From Streptomyces achromogenes (GTDB lineage Bacteria; Actinomycetota; Actinomycetes; Streptomycetales; Streptomycetaceae), in NCBI RefSeq assembly GCF_030816715.1, contig NZ_JAUSYH010000001.1:6634001-6698000 (forward strand): a stretch of DNA of 64,000 nucleotides, read 5' to 3'. Below, one piece after another: positions 9,657 to 18,706 of this stretch. Each line of letters opens with the position of its first letter. Position 1 is the first letter of the stretch. The notes under the pieces were generated by a model. It had not been told where the DNA came from and did not search any database. It saw nothing but the letters and a program-made list of their open reading frames with translations. A program made the position numbers and the translations under genes.

Positions 9657-11312
9657 GTGAAGAACGCCGGTCAGTTGTCTCGACGTCAAGTCCTCGCGGC
9701 CGCGGGCCTCGTCGGCCTCGCTTCCCTCACCGGCTGCGGGAGCGGCGACGAGGGCGAGGACGGAAAGGACCTCTCCAAGAAGCAGAACGGAGCGATGAAG
9801 GAGTACCGCGCCGGCGAGCAGTTCAAAGCGTCGAAACCGCTGTCGTTCTCTCTTCTGCACAACAACAACCCGGTCTACCCGATGAAGGACGGCTGGCTGT
9901 TCTGGACCGAACTGACCCGCCGCACCGGTGTCACCCTGAAGCCGATCGCCGTCCCGCTGAGCGACTACGAGAAGAAACGCAGCGTCCTCATCGGCGCGGG
10001 CGACGCACCGTTCCTCATCCCCAAGACGTACCACCCCTCGGAGGTCGCCTTCGTCTCGTCGGGCGCGATTCTCCCGGTCAGCGAGTACACGCATCTCATG
10101 CCCAACTTCCGCGACAAGGTCAGAAAATGGAAGCTGGAGCCGGAACTCGACTCCATCCGGCAGTCCGACGGCAAGTACTACCTGCTGCCCGGCCTGCACG
10201 AAAAGGTCAAGTCAGGATACTCGCTGTCGCTGCGCACCGACGTCCTGGGCAAGCTCGGACTGAGCCTGCCCACCACCTGGGACGAGGTGTACGACGTCTT
10301 CAAGGCGATCAGGTCCGAGTACCCGGACCGGTACCCCTTCTCCGACCGGTGGAGCACCAACACCCCGTTTCCCGCAGCCGCGCTGTGCAGCTACCTCGGC
10401 CAGTCCTTCGGCGTGCGGGCGGGCTGGACCTACGACAACATCAGCTTCGACGCCGAGAAGGACGCCTTCGTCTTCACCGGTGCGACGGACGGCTACCGCC
10501 AGATGGTCGAGTACCTGAGGAAACTGGTCGCCGAGAAACTGATGGACCCGGAGAGCTTCACCCAGACCGACGACGACGCGTTGCAGAAACTGCTGGGCCA
10601 GAAGTCCTTCGCGATCAGCGCCAACCCGCAGGAGCTGGTCCAGAGCTACCGCTACAACCTGGAGAAACAGGTCAGGGGAGCGAAGATCGAGATGATCCCG
10701 GTTCCGCTCGGTCCGGCCGGACCGGTGGTGCTGGGCGGGGCCCGGCTGGAGAACGGGCTGATGATCTCCACCAAGGCTCTCAAGAGCGACTCCTTCGTCG
10801 CGATGATGCAGTTCGTCGACTGGCTGTGGTACTCGGACGAGGGGCAGCGGTTCGCCAAGTGGGGTGTGCAGGGCACCACGTACACCTCCGCCGGCGGACA
10901 GTACCGGCCCGGGCCCGGGATCAGTCTCATGGGCTCGGACCCGAACGCCCCGAAGGACCTGCAGAAGGACTACGGCTTCTTCAACGGCGTGTTCACCTAC
11001 GGCGGCAGCTGGGCGCTCGTCTCGTCCTCCTTCAGCCCGGACGAGAAGAAGTTCCAGGACGCGATGTCACAACGCGAGCAACTGCCCGTCGGGCCGGCCC
11101 ACCCGCTGCAGTCCGTGGAGCAGGAGCAGGCCTCCCTCTGGGACACGCCACTGAGGGACCACGTCACCCAGAACACGCTCAAGTTCGCCCTCGGCAAACG
11201 CCCGCTGTCCGAATGGGAGAACTACGTGAGCGAGCTCAAAGGCAAGAACATGGACCGGCTCGTCGGGCTGCACAACAAGGCGCGCGAGCGGTTCGCGAAG
11301 GAGAAGGCGTGA
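9657..11312 (+). CDS. Extracellular oligosaccharide-binding lipoprotein (LplA type)
   Basis: A 551-residue substrate-binding protein. The N-terminus has a twin-arginine-like SRRQVLAAAG motif and a lipobox LTGC with Cys27, so it should be exported and anchored to the outer face of the membrane. Its length is typical of the large binding proteins that accompany LplB/YtcP permeases and is longer than ordinary CUT1 proteins (about 430). AAAGGAG precedes the GTG start. The substrate is inferred from the neighbours (GH39, GH67, CE7) as xylo-oligosaccharides, possibly decorated; other plant oligomers cannot be excluded. The stop overlaps the GH39 start. Confidence 0.92.
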   Translation: MKNAGQLSRRQVLAAAGLVGLASLTGCGSGDEGEDGKDLSKKQNGAMKEYRAGEQFKASKPLSFSLLHNNNPVYPMKDGWLFWTELTRRTGVTLKPIAVPLSDYEKKRSVLIGAGDAPFLIPKTYHPSEVAFVSSGAILPVSEYTHLMPNFRDKVRKWKLEPELDSIRQSDGKYYLLPGLHEKVKSGYSLSLRTDVLGKLGLSLPTTWDEVYDVFKAIRSEYPDRYPFSDRWSTNTPFPAAALCSYLGQSFGVRAGWTYDNISFDAEKDAFVFTGATDGYRQMVEYLRKLVAEKLMDPESFTQTDDDALQKLLGQKSFAISANPQELVQSYRYNLEKQVRGAKIEMIPVPLGPAGPVVLGGARLENGLMISTKALKSDSFVAMMQFVDWLWYSDEGQRFAKWGVQGTTYTSAGGQYRPGPGISLMGSDPNAPKDLQKDYGFFNGVFTYGGSWALVSSSFSPDEKKFQDAMSQREQLPVGPAHPLQSVEQEQASLWDTPLRDHVTQNTLKFALGKRPLSEWENYVSELKGKNMDRLVGLHNKARERFAKEKA

Positions 11313-12889
11313 TCCGGGTGCCCGAGGAGCCCGTGGGCCGGCACACCGATGCCTGGCGTCACTGCGTCGGCACCGGCCGCGTCGAGCTCGCCCTGCGCCG
11401 CGACTACCAGGACTCCCTCGCCCTGATACAGCGCGAGATCGGTTTCCGGTACATCCGCGGCCACGGCCTGCTCAGTGACGGGATGGGCGTGTACCGGCCG
11501 TACGAGCACGAGGGCGCGCGCCGCGTCCAGCACGTGTTCACCTACGTCGATCAGGTCGTCGACGCCTATCTCGAGGCCGGTCTGCGTCCTTTCGTCGAAC
11601 TCGGTTTCATGCCGCAGGACCTGGCCTCCGGGCCGCAGTCGGTCTTCTGGTGGCGCGCCAACGTCACCCCGCCCCGCTCGTACCGTGAGTGGGCGGACCT
11701 GGTGCGTGCGGTCGTCGTCCACCTCGTGGACCGCTACGGCATCGACGAGATCCGCACCTGGCCGATCGAGGTGTGGAACGAGCCCAATCTGACCGACTTC
11801 TGGCAGGGCGCGGACGAGAAGGCCTACCACCGCCTCTATGAGGTGACCGCGCACACCGTGAAGGAGGTGGACGCCGGTCTCCAGGTCGGTGGTCCGGCGA
11901 TCTCCCCGGGGGCCGACGACTGGCTGGAACGGTTTGCGGAGTTCGTGGAACACCGCGAGGCCCCCGTCGACTTCGTGTCGAAGCACGCCTACAGCTCCGG
12001 GCCCGCGCAGCACGTCCCGTTCGGCGTCCACCAGACGCTGGCTCCGGCGTCCGACCTGCTCGATCAGTTCGCCACGCCGCGCCGACGCCTCAAGGGCACC
12101 CGGCTGGCCGGCCTGCCGGTGCACATCACCGAGTTCAACTCCTCCTACCGCCCGGACAACCTGATCCACGACACCGCGTTCCACGCCGCCTACCTGGCCC
12201 CGGTCCTCGCGCACGGCGGTGACCTGACGGACTCCTTCTCGTACTGGACGTTCAGCGACATGTTCGAGGAGGCCGGCGTCCCCACGGGCCTGTTCCACGG
12301 CGGCTTCGGGCTGCTCACCCACCGGCAGGTCAGGAAGCCCACGTACCACCTGTACGCCTTCATGGCCCGGACCGGTTCCGACCTGCTCACCCGCGGCGAC
12401 GACCACCTCGTCACCCGGCACCCCGACGGTCGGGTCACGCTCCTGGCCTGGGCGCCCGTCGACCCGACCGGCGAGACCGCGGGCCCCGACGGTCACGAGC
12501 TGCGTCTGTCCCTCCCCATCAGGACCCGGGAGACCTCCGGGGCGCGAGGGATCCTCAGGGCCGACGACGCAGACGAGGGCAACGAGGCCGGACAGGTGCG
12601 GGAGGTCTTCGTCCGCCGTTCCCGCGTCGACGAGGAACGCGGAAACGCTTACACAACCTGGCGGCACATGGGCAGCCCGCGCTCACCGAAGCCCGCACAA
12701 CTGGACGTCCTGCACGAGGCGGCGGAGCCCGCCCGCAGCCACCGCAGGCTTCCCGTGCGCCAGGGCCGGGCCGAGCTGGACCTCGTCCTGGCCCGCCACG
12801 AGATCACCCTCGTCGAACTCGTGCCCGTCGTCGACGAGACGCCGCCCTGGTGGGACGAACACCGCCTGCTCGGCCGGGCGGCCCCATGA
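11309..12889 (+). CDS. GH39 family glycoside hydrolase, probable beta-xylosidase
   Basis: A 526-residue cytoplasmic (no signal peptide) clan A glycosidase. The acid/base Glu is in VWNEPN (about residue 157) and the nucleophile Glu is in ITEFN (about residue 275), as in GH39 beta-xylosidases. The C-terminal 150 residues form the beta-sandwich region of the family. It would release xylose from imported xylo-oligosaccharides. The GTG start overlaps the stop of the lipoprotein gene and the stop overlaps the DUF624 start, so it is translationally coupled on both sides. GH39 also contains iduronidases, which fit the context less well. Confidence 0.9.
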   Translation: MIRVPEEPVGRHTDAWRHCVGTGRVELALRRDYQDSLALIQREIGFRYIRGHGLLSDGMGVYRPYEHEGARRVQHVFTYVDQVVDAYLEAGLRPFVELGFMPQDLASGPQSVFWWRANVTPPRSYREWADLVRAVVVHLVDRYGIDEIRTWPIEVWNEPNLTDFWQGADEKAYHRLYEVTAHTVKEVDAGLQVGGPAISPGADDWLERFAEFVEHREAPVDFVSKHAYSSGPAQHVPFGVHQTLAPASDLLDQFATPRRRLKGTRLAGLPVHITEFNSSYRPDNLIHDTAFHAAYLAPVLAHGGDLTDSFSYWTFSDMFEEAGVPTGLFHGGFGLLTHRQVRKPTYHLYAFMARTGSDLLTRGDDHLVTRHPDGRVTLLAWAPVDPTGETAGPDGHELRLSLPIRTRETSGARGILRADDADEGNEAGQVREVFVRRSRVDEERGNAYTTWRHMGSPRSPKPAQLDVLHEAAEPARSHRRLPVRQGRAELDLVLARHEITLVELVPVVDETPPWWDEHRLLGRAAP

Positions 12890-13650
12890 GCCCCACAAGC
12901 TCCACGAGCGCCACCGACACGGTCAGCACGGTGAGCACGGTGAGCCCCACCGACACGGTGAGCCCCGCGAGCACGGCGGCCACCGCCGGCTTCGGCGCCG
13001 GCCCCCTCTCCCGCGCCGCCGCCCTGCTGCACACCCTCCTCGTCGTCGAGGCCCTGTTCCTCGCGGCAGCCGCCCCCGGGTTCGTCGGTCTGCTGCTCCT
13101 GGGACCCGACCCGGCCAACCTGCCTCTCGCCGCCGTCTGCCTGCTGCCCCTCGGCCCGGCAGCCTCGGCGGCGCTCTACGCCCTGCACCACCGCAGCGGC
13201 GACCTCGCCGACCTCCACCCGGCCCGCGCCTGTCTGCGGGGGTGGCGTCTCAACGCGCTGCCCGCGCTGCGGCTCGAGGCGCCCCTGCTGGCCTGGCTGA
13301 CGGTGATCGTCTTCACGCTCACGCATTTCACCGCCACCGGACTGCCCGGCTGGTGGGCGGTCCTGCTCGGGGCCGTCGGCGTGACCTCGCTCCTCTGGGG
13401 GGCCCACGCGCTCGTCCTCACCTCGTTGTTCACGTTCCGCGCCCGCGACACGGCCCGCCTCGCCGCGTACTTCCTGCTGCGGCGGGGGAGCGTCACCGCG
13501 GCCGCGGCCTCTCTGCTCGTCCTGACGGGCGGCCTGACCGCGCTGTTCACGGAGGCCCTGCCCGCCCTGCTGGCCGCCCCGCTGCTGCTCTCCCTGCTGC
13601 GGTCCAGCCGCCCGGTGATCGTCGAGACCCAGGAGGACTTCACCGCATGA
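12886..13650 (+). CDS. DUF624 (YesV-like) membrane protein
   Basis: A 254-residue integral membrane protein with about five hydrophobic segments (roughly residues 45-65, 75-95, 130-150, 160-185, 205-240). DUF624 proteins regularly accompany LplB/YtcP-type oligosaccharide transporters, but their function is not established. The first 30 residues are a low-complexity Ser/Thr/Val stretch with repeated DTVS and STVS words. The ATG overlaps the upstream TGA, and its own stop overlaps the start of the decayed GH42 gene, marking the end of the functional operon. Confidence 0.85.
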   Translation: MSPTSSTSATDTVSTVSTVSPTDTVSPASTAATAGFGAGPLSRAAALLHTLLVVEALFLAAAAPGFVGLLLLGPDPANLPLAAVCLLPLGPAASAALYALHHRSGDLADLHPARACLRGWRLNALPALRLEAPLLAWLTVIVFTLTHFTATGLPGWWAVLLGAVGVTSLLWGAHALVLTSLFTFRARDTARLAAYFLLRRGSVTAAAASLLVLTGGLTALFTEALPALLAAPLLLSLLRSSRPVIVETQEDFTA

Positions 13651-14218
13651 CCGCGCCCCGCACCGGAGACGACGGCCGGCTCCCGCACACCGCCGGAATC
13701 CCGTACGGCCGGGACTGCAACCCGAGCAGTGGCCGCAAGAGATCCAGGACGAGGACCACCGCCTGTTCACGCCGGCCGGCATCGACACCCTCACCGTCGG
13801 GGTGTTCGGCTGGGCGCTGACCCAGACCGCCGAGAACGACTACGACTTCACGATCTCGGACCGGGTCCTCGACCGCGCCGCCGCCGAGGACCGCCAGGTC
13901 TGCCTGGCACCGGGACGGCCGCTCTCCCGCCCTGGCTGGCGAAGAGGTATCCCGAGGCCAACCGCACCGACTTCGAAGGCCGCCGGCACCGCTACGGGCA
14001 GCGGCACGACTTCTGCCCCAGCTCGACCGTGTGCCGAAGGCTGTCCACGGCGCTGGCCGGACGCCTCGCCGAACGGTACGCCTCACACCCGGCCTTATTT
14101 CGCCTGGCACATCAACAACGAGTACGGAGGCGCTTGTTACTGCGAGCTCTGCGCGCAGGCGTTCCGTGACTGGCTGTGGCTGGACCCGCGGAGGGCGGCC
14201 GTCCTGCGACTTCAGTAG
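13647..14218 (+). pseudogene. Decayed GH42 beta-galactosidase, N-terminal remnant
   Basis: Only about 190 of the usual ~680 residues of a GH42 beta-galactosidase remain, spread over three frames. The first frame gives GIPYGRDCNP. A one-base deletion near 13724 moves to the frame with QEIQDEDHRLFTPAGIDT and VFGWALTQTAENDYDF. A second deletion near 13910 moves to PPWLAKRYPEANRTDFEGRR. An extra T near 14099 moves to WHINNEYGGACYCELCAQAF. After FRDWL homology ends, just where the opposite-strand alpha-glucuronidase gene ends. The ATGA overlap with the DUF624 gene shows it was once the last gene of the operon. Loss of the acid/base and nucleophile regions means it cannot be active. Confidence 0.9.
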
Positions 14219-16263
14219 ATCGTGCGGCCCCGCTCGTCGGCGACCCCGGACTTCCGCAGGAAGTAACTGTTCACCTGGTCGCGCCACTCCCGTGCGCAGC
14301 GCACCTGCTCCTCGTACCGCTCCGCCACCCGCGCATGGCGCGCCGGTTCGACCAGGTCCGCGAGGCCCGCCCACACCCGGCGGGCCTCCTCGACCTCCGC
14401 CACACCCTCGAAGTGCGTGTCGTAGATGTGTTGCACAACCGTCTTCCCGCTGCTCAGCACATGCCCGTACGGCACGTGGTGGAAGAACAGCAGCAGTTCG
14501 TCCGGGCAGGAGCCGGGCGACTCGTACAGCTCGGCCCACGGCCCGGAGTACTGCGCCGCGTACCCGGTGCCGGTGGCGGCGCTCCGGTCGACGCCGATCC
14601 CGTCCCGGTCCGCGAAGTGGTACGTCCCCCAGGGGCTGTACTCGTAGCCGTCGACGCCGGGTCCGTAATGGTGCCCCGGCTGCACCATGAAGCCCACGCC
14701 CAGCGGCGCGGTGTACTTCTCGTACGTCCGCCACGAGCCGTGCAGCACCGTGCGGAGCCCGTCCACCAGGCGGTCGGCGGCGGACGGGAAGGTCAGCGCG
14801 ATCCACTCGTCCAGGATCCGGCGGGGCTCGGCGTCCGGCTGCCAGGACAGCCGGCCGAAGGTGTAGAGGTTCGCCTGCGCCAGCGGGTGCCCGGTCCAGA
14901 ACGGATCGTCCCCCACGTTGGACACGGCCACCATGCCGCCCCGCGCCAACGCGCCGACCGCCGACCCGTGTTCGCCCCCGGGCCGAAACCGCAGCACCTC
15001 GCTCCACATCGGCCCGAGCCAGCACACGTGCCGCTGCTGTCCGGTGTACTCCTGGGTGGCCTGCACCTCGACGGCGACCCGGGTGCGGGGCAGCGCGCCG
15101 AGCACCGGCGAGACCGGCTCGCGCACCTGGAAGTCCATCGGCCCGTGCTTCACCTGGAGCACGGCGTTGTCCGCGAACTCGCCGTCCAGCGTCGCGAAGT
15201 GGTCGTACGCGGCACGCGCCCGGTCCGAGGAGCGGTCCCGCCAGTCCTGCCGGTGGTCGTACACGAACGCCCGCCAGTGGACGGTGCCCCCGTGCGGCGC
15301 GAGCGCCGCGGCCAGCATGTTCGCCCCGTCCGCGTGGGAGCGGCCGTAGGTGAACGGGCCCGGCTGCCCCTCGGAGTCGGCCTTGACCACGAACCCGCCG
15401 AAGTCCGGGACCGCCGCGTACACCCCGCGCACCGCCTCCGCCCACCACTCGCGCACGGCCGCGTCCAGCGGATCGGCGCAGGCCGGCCCCCCGAGCAGGA
15501 CCGGCGAGGCGAAGTTCACCGACAGATGGGTCCGGACGCCGTAGGGGCGCAACGCGTCGGCGATGCGCGCGACGTCGCCGACGCGGTCGGTGAGCAGGTG
15601 CGCCTCGGCCTCGTGCACGTTGACGTTGTTGACCGAGACGGCGTTGATCCCACAGGCGGCGAGCAGCCTGCCGTACCCCCGGACCCTCTCCAGATCCGCG
15701 ACGGCCGACCCGTCCCGCCAGAACAGCGAGCCGCCCGCGTACCCGCGCTCCACCTGGCCCATGACCGGGTGCACGGCCACGTTGTCCCAGTGGTCCAGCA
15801 TCCGCAGTTCCGTCGCGGGGCGATGAGCCTCGGGTGCGCGGTCACCCCGGAAGGCGTCCTCGCCGAGCCGCACGACATGGAACAGCCCGTACAGCAGGCC
15901 GCGTTGACCGGACGCCGTGACCGTGGTCGTACCGCCGGACCGCTCGTGGACGAACCCCTCCTCGCCCGGGCTCGCGAGGAGAGCGGGGTCCGTGTGCCGG
16001 CCGGCGCCCCCGTGGTGGACCAGACGCAGCACGAGATCGTACGAGCCGTCCGGGACGCCCGGAGCACCCCGCGCGCCCCGCGTGCCGCGGACGACCGCCC
16101 CGCCGTAGCGGGCGCATCCCGCGGCCACCTCACCGTGGACCGTCTCCACCAGCGGCCCCGAGCCGTCCACCAGCGTTCGACGGCTTCCCAGCGGGCGCCA
16201 CACCTCCCGCGGCAGCCAGGCGGGGTCGACTCCCGCCGGCAGAACGGGCACGGTGATCGGCAT
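14212..16263 (-). CDS. aguA: GH67 alpha-glucuronidase
   Basis: A 683-residue alpha-glucuronidase that removes (4-O-methyl)glucuronic acid from the non-reducing end of xylo-oligosaccharides. By comparison with characterised GH67 enzymes the general acid is Glu298 (KADSEGQPGP) and the two acidic base residues are Asp377 (HGPMDFQVREP) and Glu405 (QATQEYTG). No signal peptide is present, so the enzyme should be cytoplasmic. The ATG follows CGGAGGAACC. Its 3' end overlaps the remnant GH42 gene tail to tail by 7 bp. The promoter stretch 16264-16354 contains GCGCTTTC, part of the operator word seen in the xylan operon promoter. Confidence 0.95.
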   Translation of the reverse strand: MPITVPVLPAGVDPAWLPREVWRPLGSRRTLVDGSGPLVETVHGEVAAGCARYGGAVVRGTRGARGAPGVPDGSYDLVLRLVHHGGAGRHTDPALLASPGEEGFVHERSGGTTTVTASGQRGLLYGLFHVVRLGEDAFRGDRAPEAHRPATELRMLDHWDNVAVHPVMGQVERGYAGGSLFWRDGSAVADLERVRGYGRLLAACGINAVSVNNVNVHEAEAHLLTDRVGDVARIADALRPYGVRTHLSVNFASPVLLGGPACADPLDAAVREWWAEAVRGVYAAVPDFGGFVVKADSEGQPGPFTYGRSHADGANMLAAALAPHGGTVHWRAFVYDHRQDWRDRSSDRARAAYDHFATLDGEFADNAVLQVKHGPMDFQVREPVSPVLGALPRTRVAVEVQATQEYTGQQRHVCWLGPMWSEVLRFRPGGEHGSAVGALARGGMVAVSNVGDDPFWTGHPLAQANLYTFGRLSWQPDAEPRRILDEWIALTFPSAADRLVDGLRTVLHGSWRTYEKYTAPLGVGFMVQPGHHYGPGVDGYEYSPWGTYHFADRDGIGVDRSAATGTGYAAQYSGPWAELYESPGSCPDELLLFFHHVPYGHVLSSGKTVVQHIYDTHFEGVAEVEEARRVWAGLADLVEPARHARVAERYEEQVRCAREWRDQVNSYFLRKSGVADERGRTIY

Positions 16264-16354
16264 GGTTCCTCCGTCCTGCGCAGGTATGCCCGGGCTCTCT
16301 CCCGGAACTGCCCTGGAACTGTTCCGGACGCGCTTTCAGGGCCCCGGACAAGCT

Positions 16355-16879
16355 CTATGCGATGGCTGCTCCGGCGCCGCGGGCGGCTCCGATGAGGTCG
16401 GTGAGCCCGGCGTCGTCGTACACCGAAATGTCGACGTAAGCGCCTTCGGGCAGGTCGAAGTCCTCCACCTCGTAGTCGAGCACCGCGGAGGTCCCGGGCG
16501 GGCTGAACGTCCCCAGGGTGTGCGTCGTGCCGCCGAAGGTGTAGCTGACGCGGACGTAGTACGTGTCCCCGTCGTTGGCGGTGTCGTACACCCACAGCTT
16601 CTCGTCGTTCGGGTGGAACTCCACCTTGCCGACGAACGACCCGGAGGCGGTGAGCTCCATCTTCACCGCGTAGCCGCCCGCGTCGTTCGCGAAGTACGTG
16701 TTGTCGAACGGGTCCGTGAGGTTGCCGCCGCTGCAGGGGCAGACGTCCGTGTCGTAGTAGTACGCGCGGAACGTGGGGTTCGGGCTGTACGCCTGCGCCG
16801 GAGCCGCCGTCGCGAACAGGGCCGCCGCCGCCAGCGTCGCTCCCGCCAGCAGTCCCGTGCACCGCTTGATGAAGTCCAT
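16355..16879 (-). CDS. Small secreted protein of unknown function
   Basis: A 174-residue protein with a clear Sec signal peptide ending AAPAQA (cleavage after about residue 30). The mature part is rich in Tyr, Asp and Thr, contains one CPC motif (DTDVCPCSGG), and ends in an Ala/Gly tail. Alternating hydrophobic stretches (VGKVEFHP, YYVRVSYTF) suggest a small beta-sandwich. I recognise no domain. The ATG at 16879 was preferred because GGAGGGG lies 9 nt upstream; an ATG six codons earlier is weaker. It lies 91 bp upstream of the alpha-glucuronidase on the same strand, so the two may be co-transcribed. Confidence 0.75.
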   Translation of the reverse strand: MDFIKRCTGLLAGATLAAAALFATAAPAQAYSPNPTFRAYYYDTDVCPCSGGNLTDPFDNTYFANDAGGYAVKMELTASGSFVGKVEFHPNDEKLWVYDTANDGDTYYVRVSYTFGGTTHTLGTFSPPGTSAVLDYEVEDFDLPEGAYVDISVYDDAGLTDLIGAARGAGAAIA

Positions 16880-17384
16880 CGTCGCCTGCCCCTCCATGAA
16901 GGACCGCCCGCCGCGCGCGGCCGGCCAGTCCACCGTGGAACACGGGTGACGCCCGGCACGGTGGGAGATCGCTGTCGGTCACCACATCATGACAGCAACT
17001 CCGCCTCGGCAAGGCGCACTTGACTCACTGGGCCGCTTCTTCCCCCGGGGTTCGCCCCGCTCCCTGCGCCCTCCGCCCGCAGCCGCCTCAACAGTGCGGT
17101 GGCCGCGCGCGCACGGGATGTCACCGGCGCTCGCCGTGAGCCGGCCGTCCCGGCTCGCATCCCGGACGTCCGCGCGCCCCCCGAGCAACCCCCGTGCGCA
17201 ACCCCTCGCGCCCGCCTCCGTACCGTCCGTTACCGATCGTTTCGCCACACTCCGTGTCTCTCCGCAACCGGGCGGATACTGTTCAACCTCTTGACGGGAG
17301 GCAACGCGAACGGCTCAGCTTAGAGTTCACTAGTTGGACATAGACGGGGTCTCATCGATGCGGCCCCGCGCGCAGGAGGTCGTC
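16880..17384. other. Divergent intergenic region (505 bp), no gene seen
   Basis: This region separates the secreted-protein gene from rok7B7. It should contain both promoters. No convincing -10/-35 pair or strong palindrome was identified. Short open frames here show no recognisable motif. Confidence 0.5.
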
Positions 17385-18584
17385 GTGGAGACTCCGGGGT
17401 CGCAGTCGTCGCTGCACCGAGCCAACCTGGAGCGGGTCGTACGCGCCGTGCGTCTGGCCGGGTCCCTCACACAGGCGGAGATCGCCCGGGCGACCGGTCT
17501 GTCCGCCGCGACCGTCTCCAACATCGTGCGGGAGTTGAAGGACGGCGGCACCGTGGAGGTGACGCCCACCTCGGCCGGTGGACGAAGGGCCCGCAGCGTC
17601 AGTCTGAGCGGCGACGCCGGCATCGTCATAGGGGTCGATTTCGGGCACACGCACCTCCGGGTGGCCGTGGGCAACCTGGCCCATCAGGTCCTCGCGGAGG
17701 AGTCCGAGCCGCTGGACGTGGACGCCTCGTCGACGCAGGGCTTCGACCGGGCGGAACAGCTGGTCAGCCGGTTGATAGAGGCCACCGGGGTGGACCGCGC
17801 GAAGATCGCGGGCGTCGGTCTGGGCGTGCCCGGCCCGATCGATCTGGAGTCCGGCACGCTCGGTTCGTCCGCCATCCTGCCCGGCTGGATCGGCACCAGG
17901 CCCGCACAGGAGATGCGAGGCCGGCTCGGCGTGCCCGTGCACGTGGACAACGACGCCAACCTCGGGGCCCTCGGCGAGATGGTCTGGGGCAGCGGCCGGG
18001 GCGTGCGCGACCTCGCGTACATCAAGGTCGCCAGCGGTGTCGGAGCCGGTCTGGTGATCGAGGGGAAGATCTACCGCGGGCCCGGCGGAACCGCTGGAGA
18101 AATCGGACATATTACACTTGACGAGTCCGGCCCGGTCTGCCGCTGCGGAAACCGGGGCTGCCTGGAGACCTTCGCGGCCGCGCGCTATGTGCTCCCCCTC
18201 CTCCAGTCCAGTCACGGCACGGATCTGACGATGGAAGGTGTGGTGCGGCTGGCCAGGGACGGTGATCCGGGCTGCCGTCGGGTGATCGCCGACGTCGGCC
18301 GACACGTCGGCAGTGGAGTGGCCAATCTGTGCAATCTGCTGAACCCGAGCCGGGTGGTCCTGGGCGGTGATCTCGCCGAGGCGGGAGAGCTGGTGCTCGG
18401 TCCGATAAGGGAGTCCGTCGGCCGCTATGCGATCCCGAGTGCGGCGCGTCAACTCTCCGTTCTCCCGGGGGCACTTGGAGGTCGTGCCGAGGTGCTCGGA
18501 GCACTCGCTCTCGCACTGAGCGAGATGGGCGATTCGACCCTTTTGGACGGCACTCTGACTGCAGCGACACCTGCCTTCACTTAG
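17385..18584 (+). CDS. rok7B7: ROK-family transcriptional regulator Rok7B7 (XylR-like)
   Basis: A 399-residue regulator. Residues ~10-60 form a winged helix-turn-helix (TQAEIARATGLSAATVSNIV). The ROK sugar-kinase-like domain follows with DFGHTHLRV near residue 80, GVPGPID, and the zinc motif CRCGNRGCLE after the GH of GEIGH. The GTG at 17385 was chosen because AGGAGG lies 5 nt upstream and the protein then starts ETPGSQSSLHRANLERV, as I remember for S. coelicolor Rok7B7; an in-frame ATG at 17358 and a TTG at 17334 have poorer sites. In S. coelicolor, Rok7B7 controls the adjacent xylFGH operon and influences carbon catabolite repression and antibiotic production. Xylose sensing is inferred from context. 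Confidence 0.93.
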   Translation: METPGSQSSLHRANLERVVRAVRLAGSLTQAEIARATGLSAATVSNIVRELKDGGTVEVTPTSAGGRRARSVSLSGDAGIVIGVDFGHTHLRVAVGNLAHQVLAEESEPLDVDASSTQGFDRAEQLVSRLIEATGVDRAKIAGVGLGVPGPIDLESGTLGSSAILPGWIGTRPAQEMRGRLGVPVHVDNDANLGALGEMVWGSGRGVRDLAYIKVASGVGAGLVIEGKIYRGPGGTAGEIGHITLDESGPVCRCGNRGCLETFAAARYVLPLLQSSHGTDLTMEGVVRLARDGDPGCRRVIADVGRHVGSGVANLCNLLNPSRVVLGGDLAEAGELVLGPIRESVGRYAIPSAARQLSVLPGALGGRAEVLGALALALSEMGDSTLLDGTLTAATPAFT

Positions 18585-18613
18585 AGAACGAATGACGCCG
18601 TTGCCATCTCGTT

Positions 18614-18625
18614 AAGTATTTACTT
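18614..18625. promoter_or_regulatory. Inverted repeat at the xylF promoter, candidate Rok7B7 operator
   Basis: AAGTATTTACTT is a perfect 12-bp inverted repeat (AAGTA, TT, TACTT), unusually AT-rich for this genome. It lies directly upstream of a -35-like TTGACG (18627-18632), with a weak -10 candidate near 18650. Binding by Rok7B7 is inferred from position only. Confidence 0.5.
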
Positions 18626-18706
18626 CTTGACGCCGAACTTGCGGCCGAGTTGACTTCGAGCCACCTCGGCCGCAGCGCTGCGGCCCTGTCAGGGAGGCAC
18701 ACCCCA

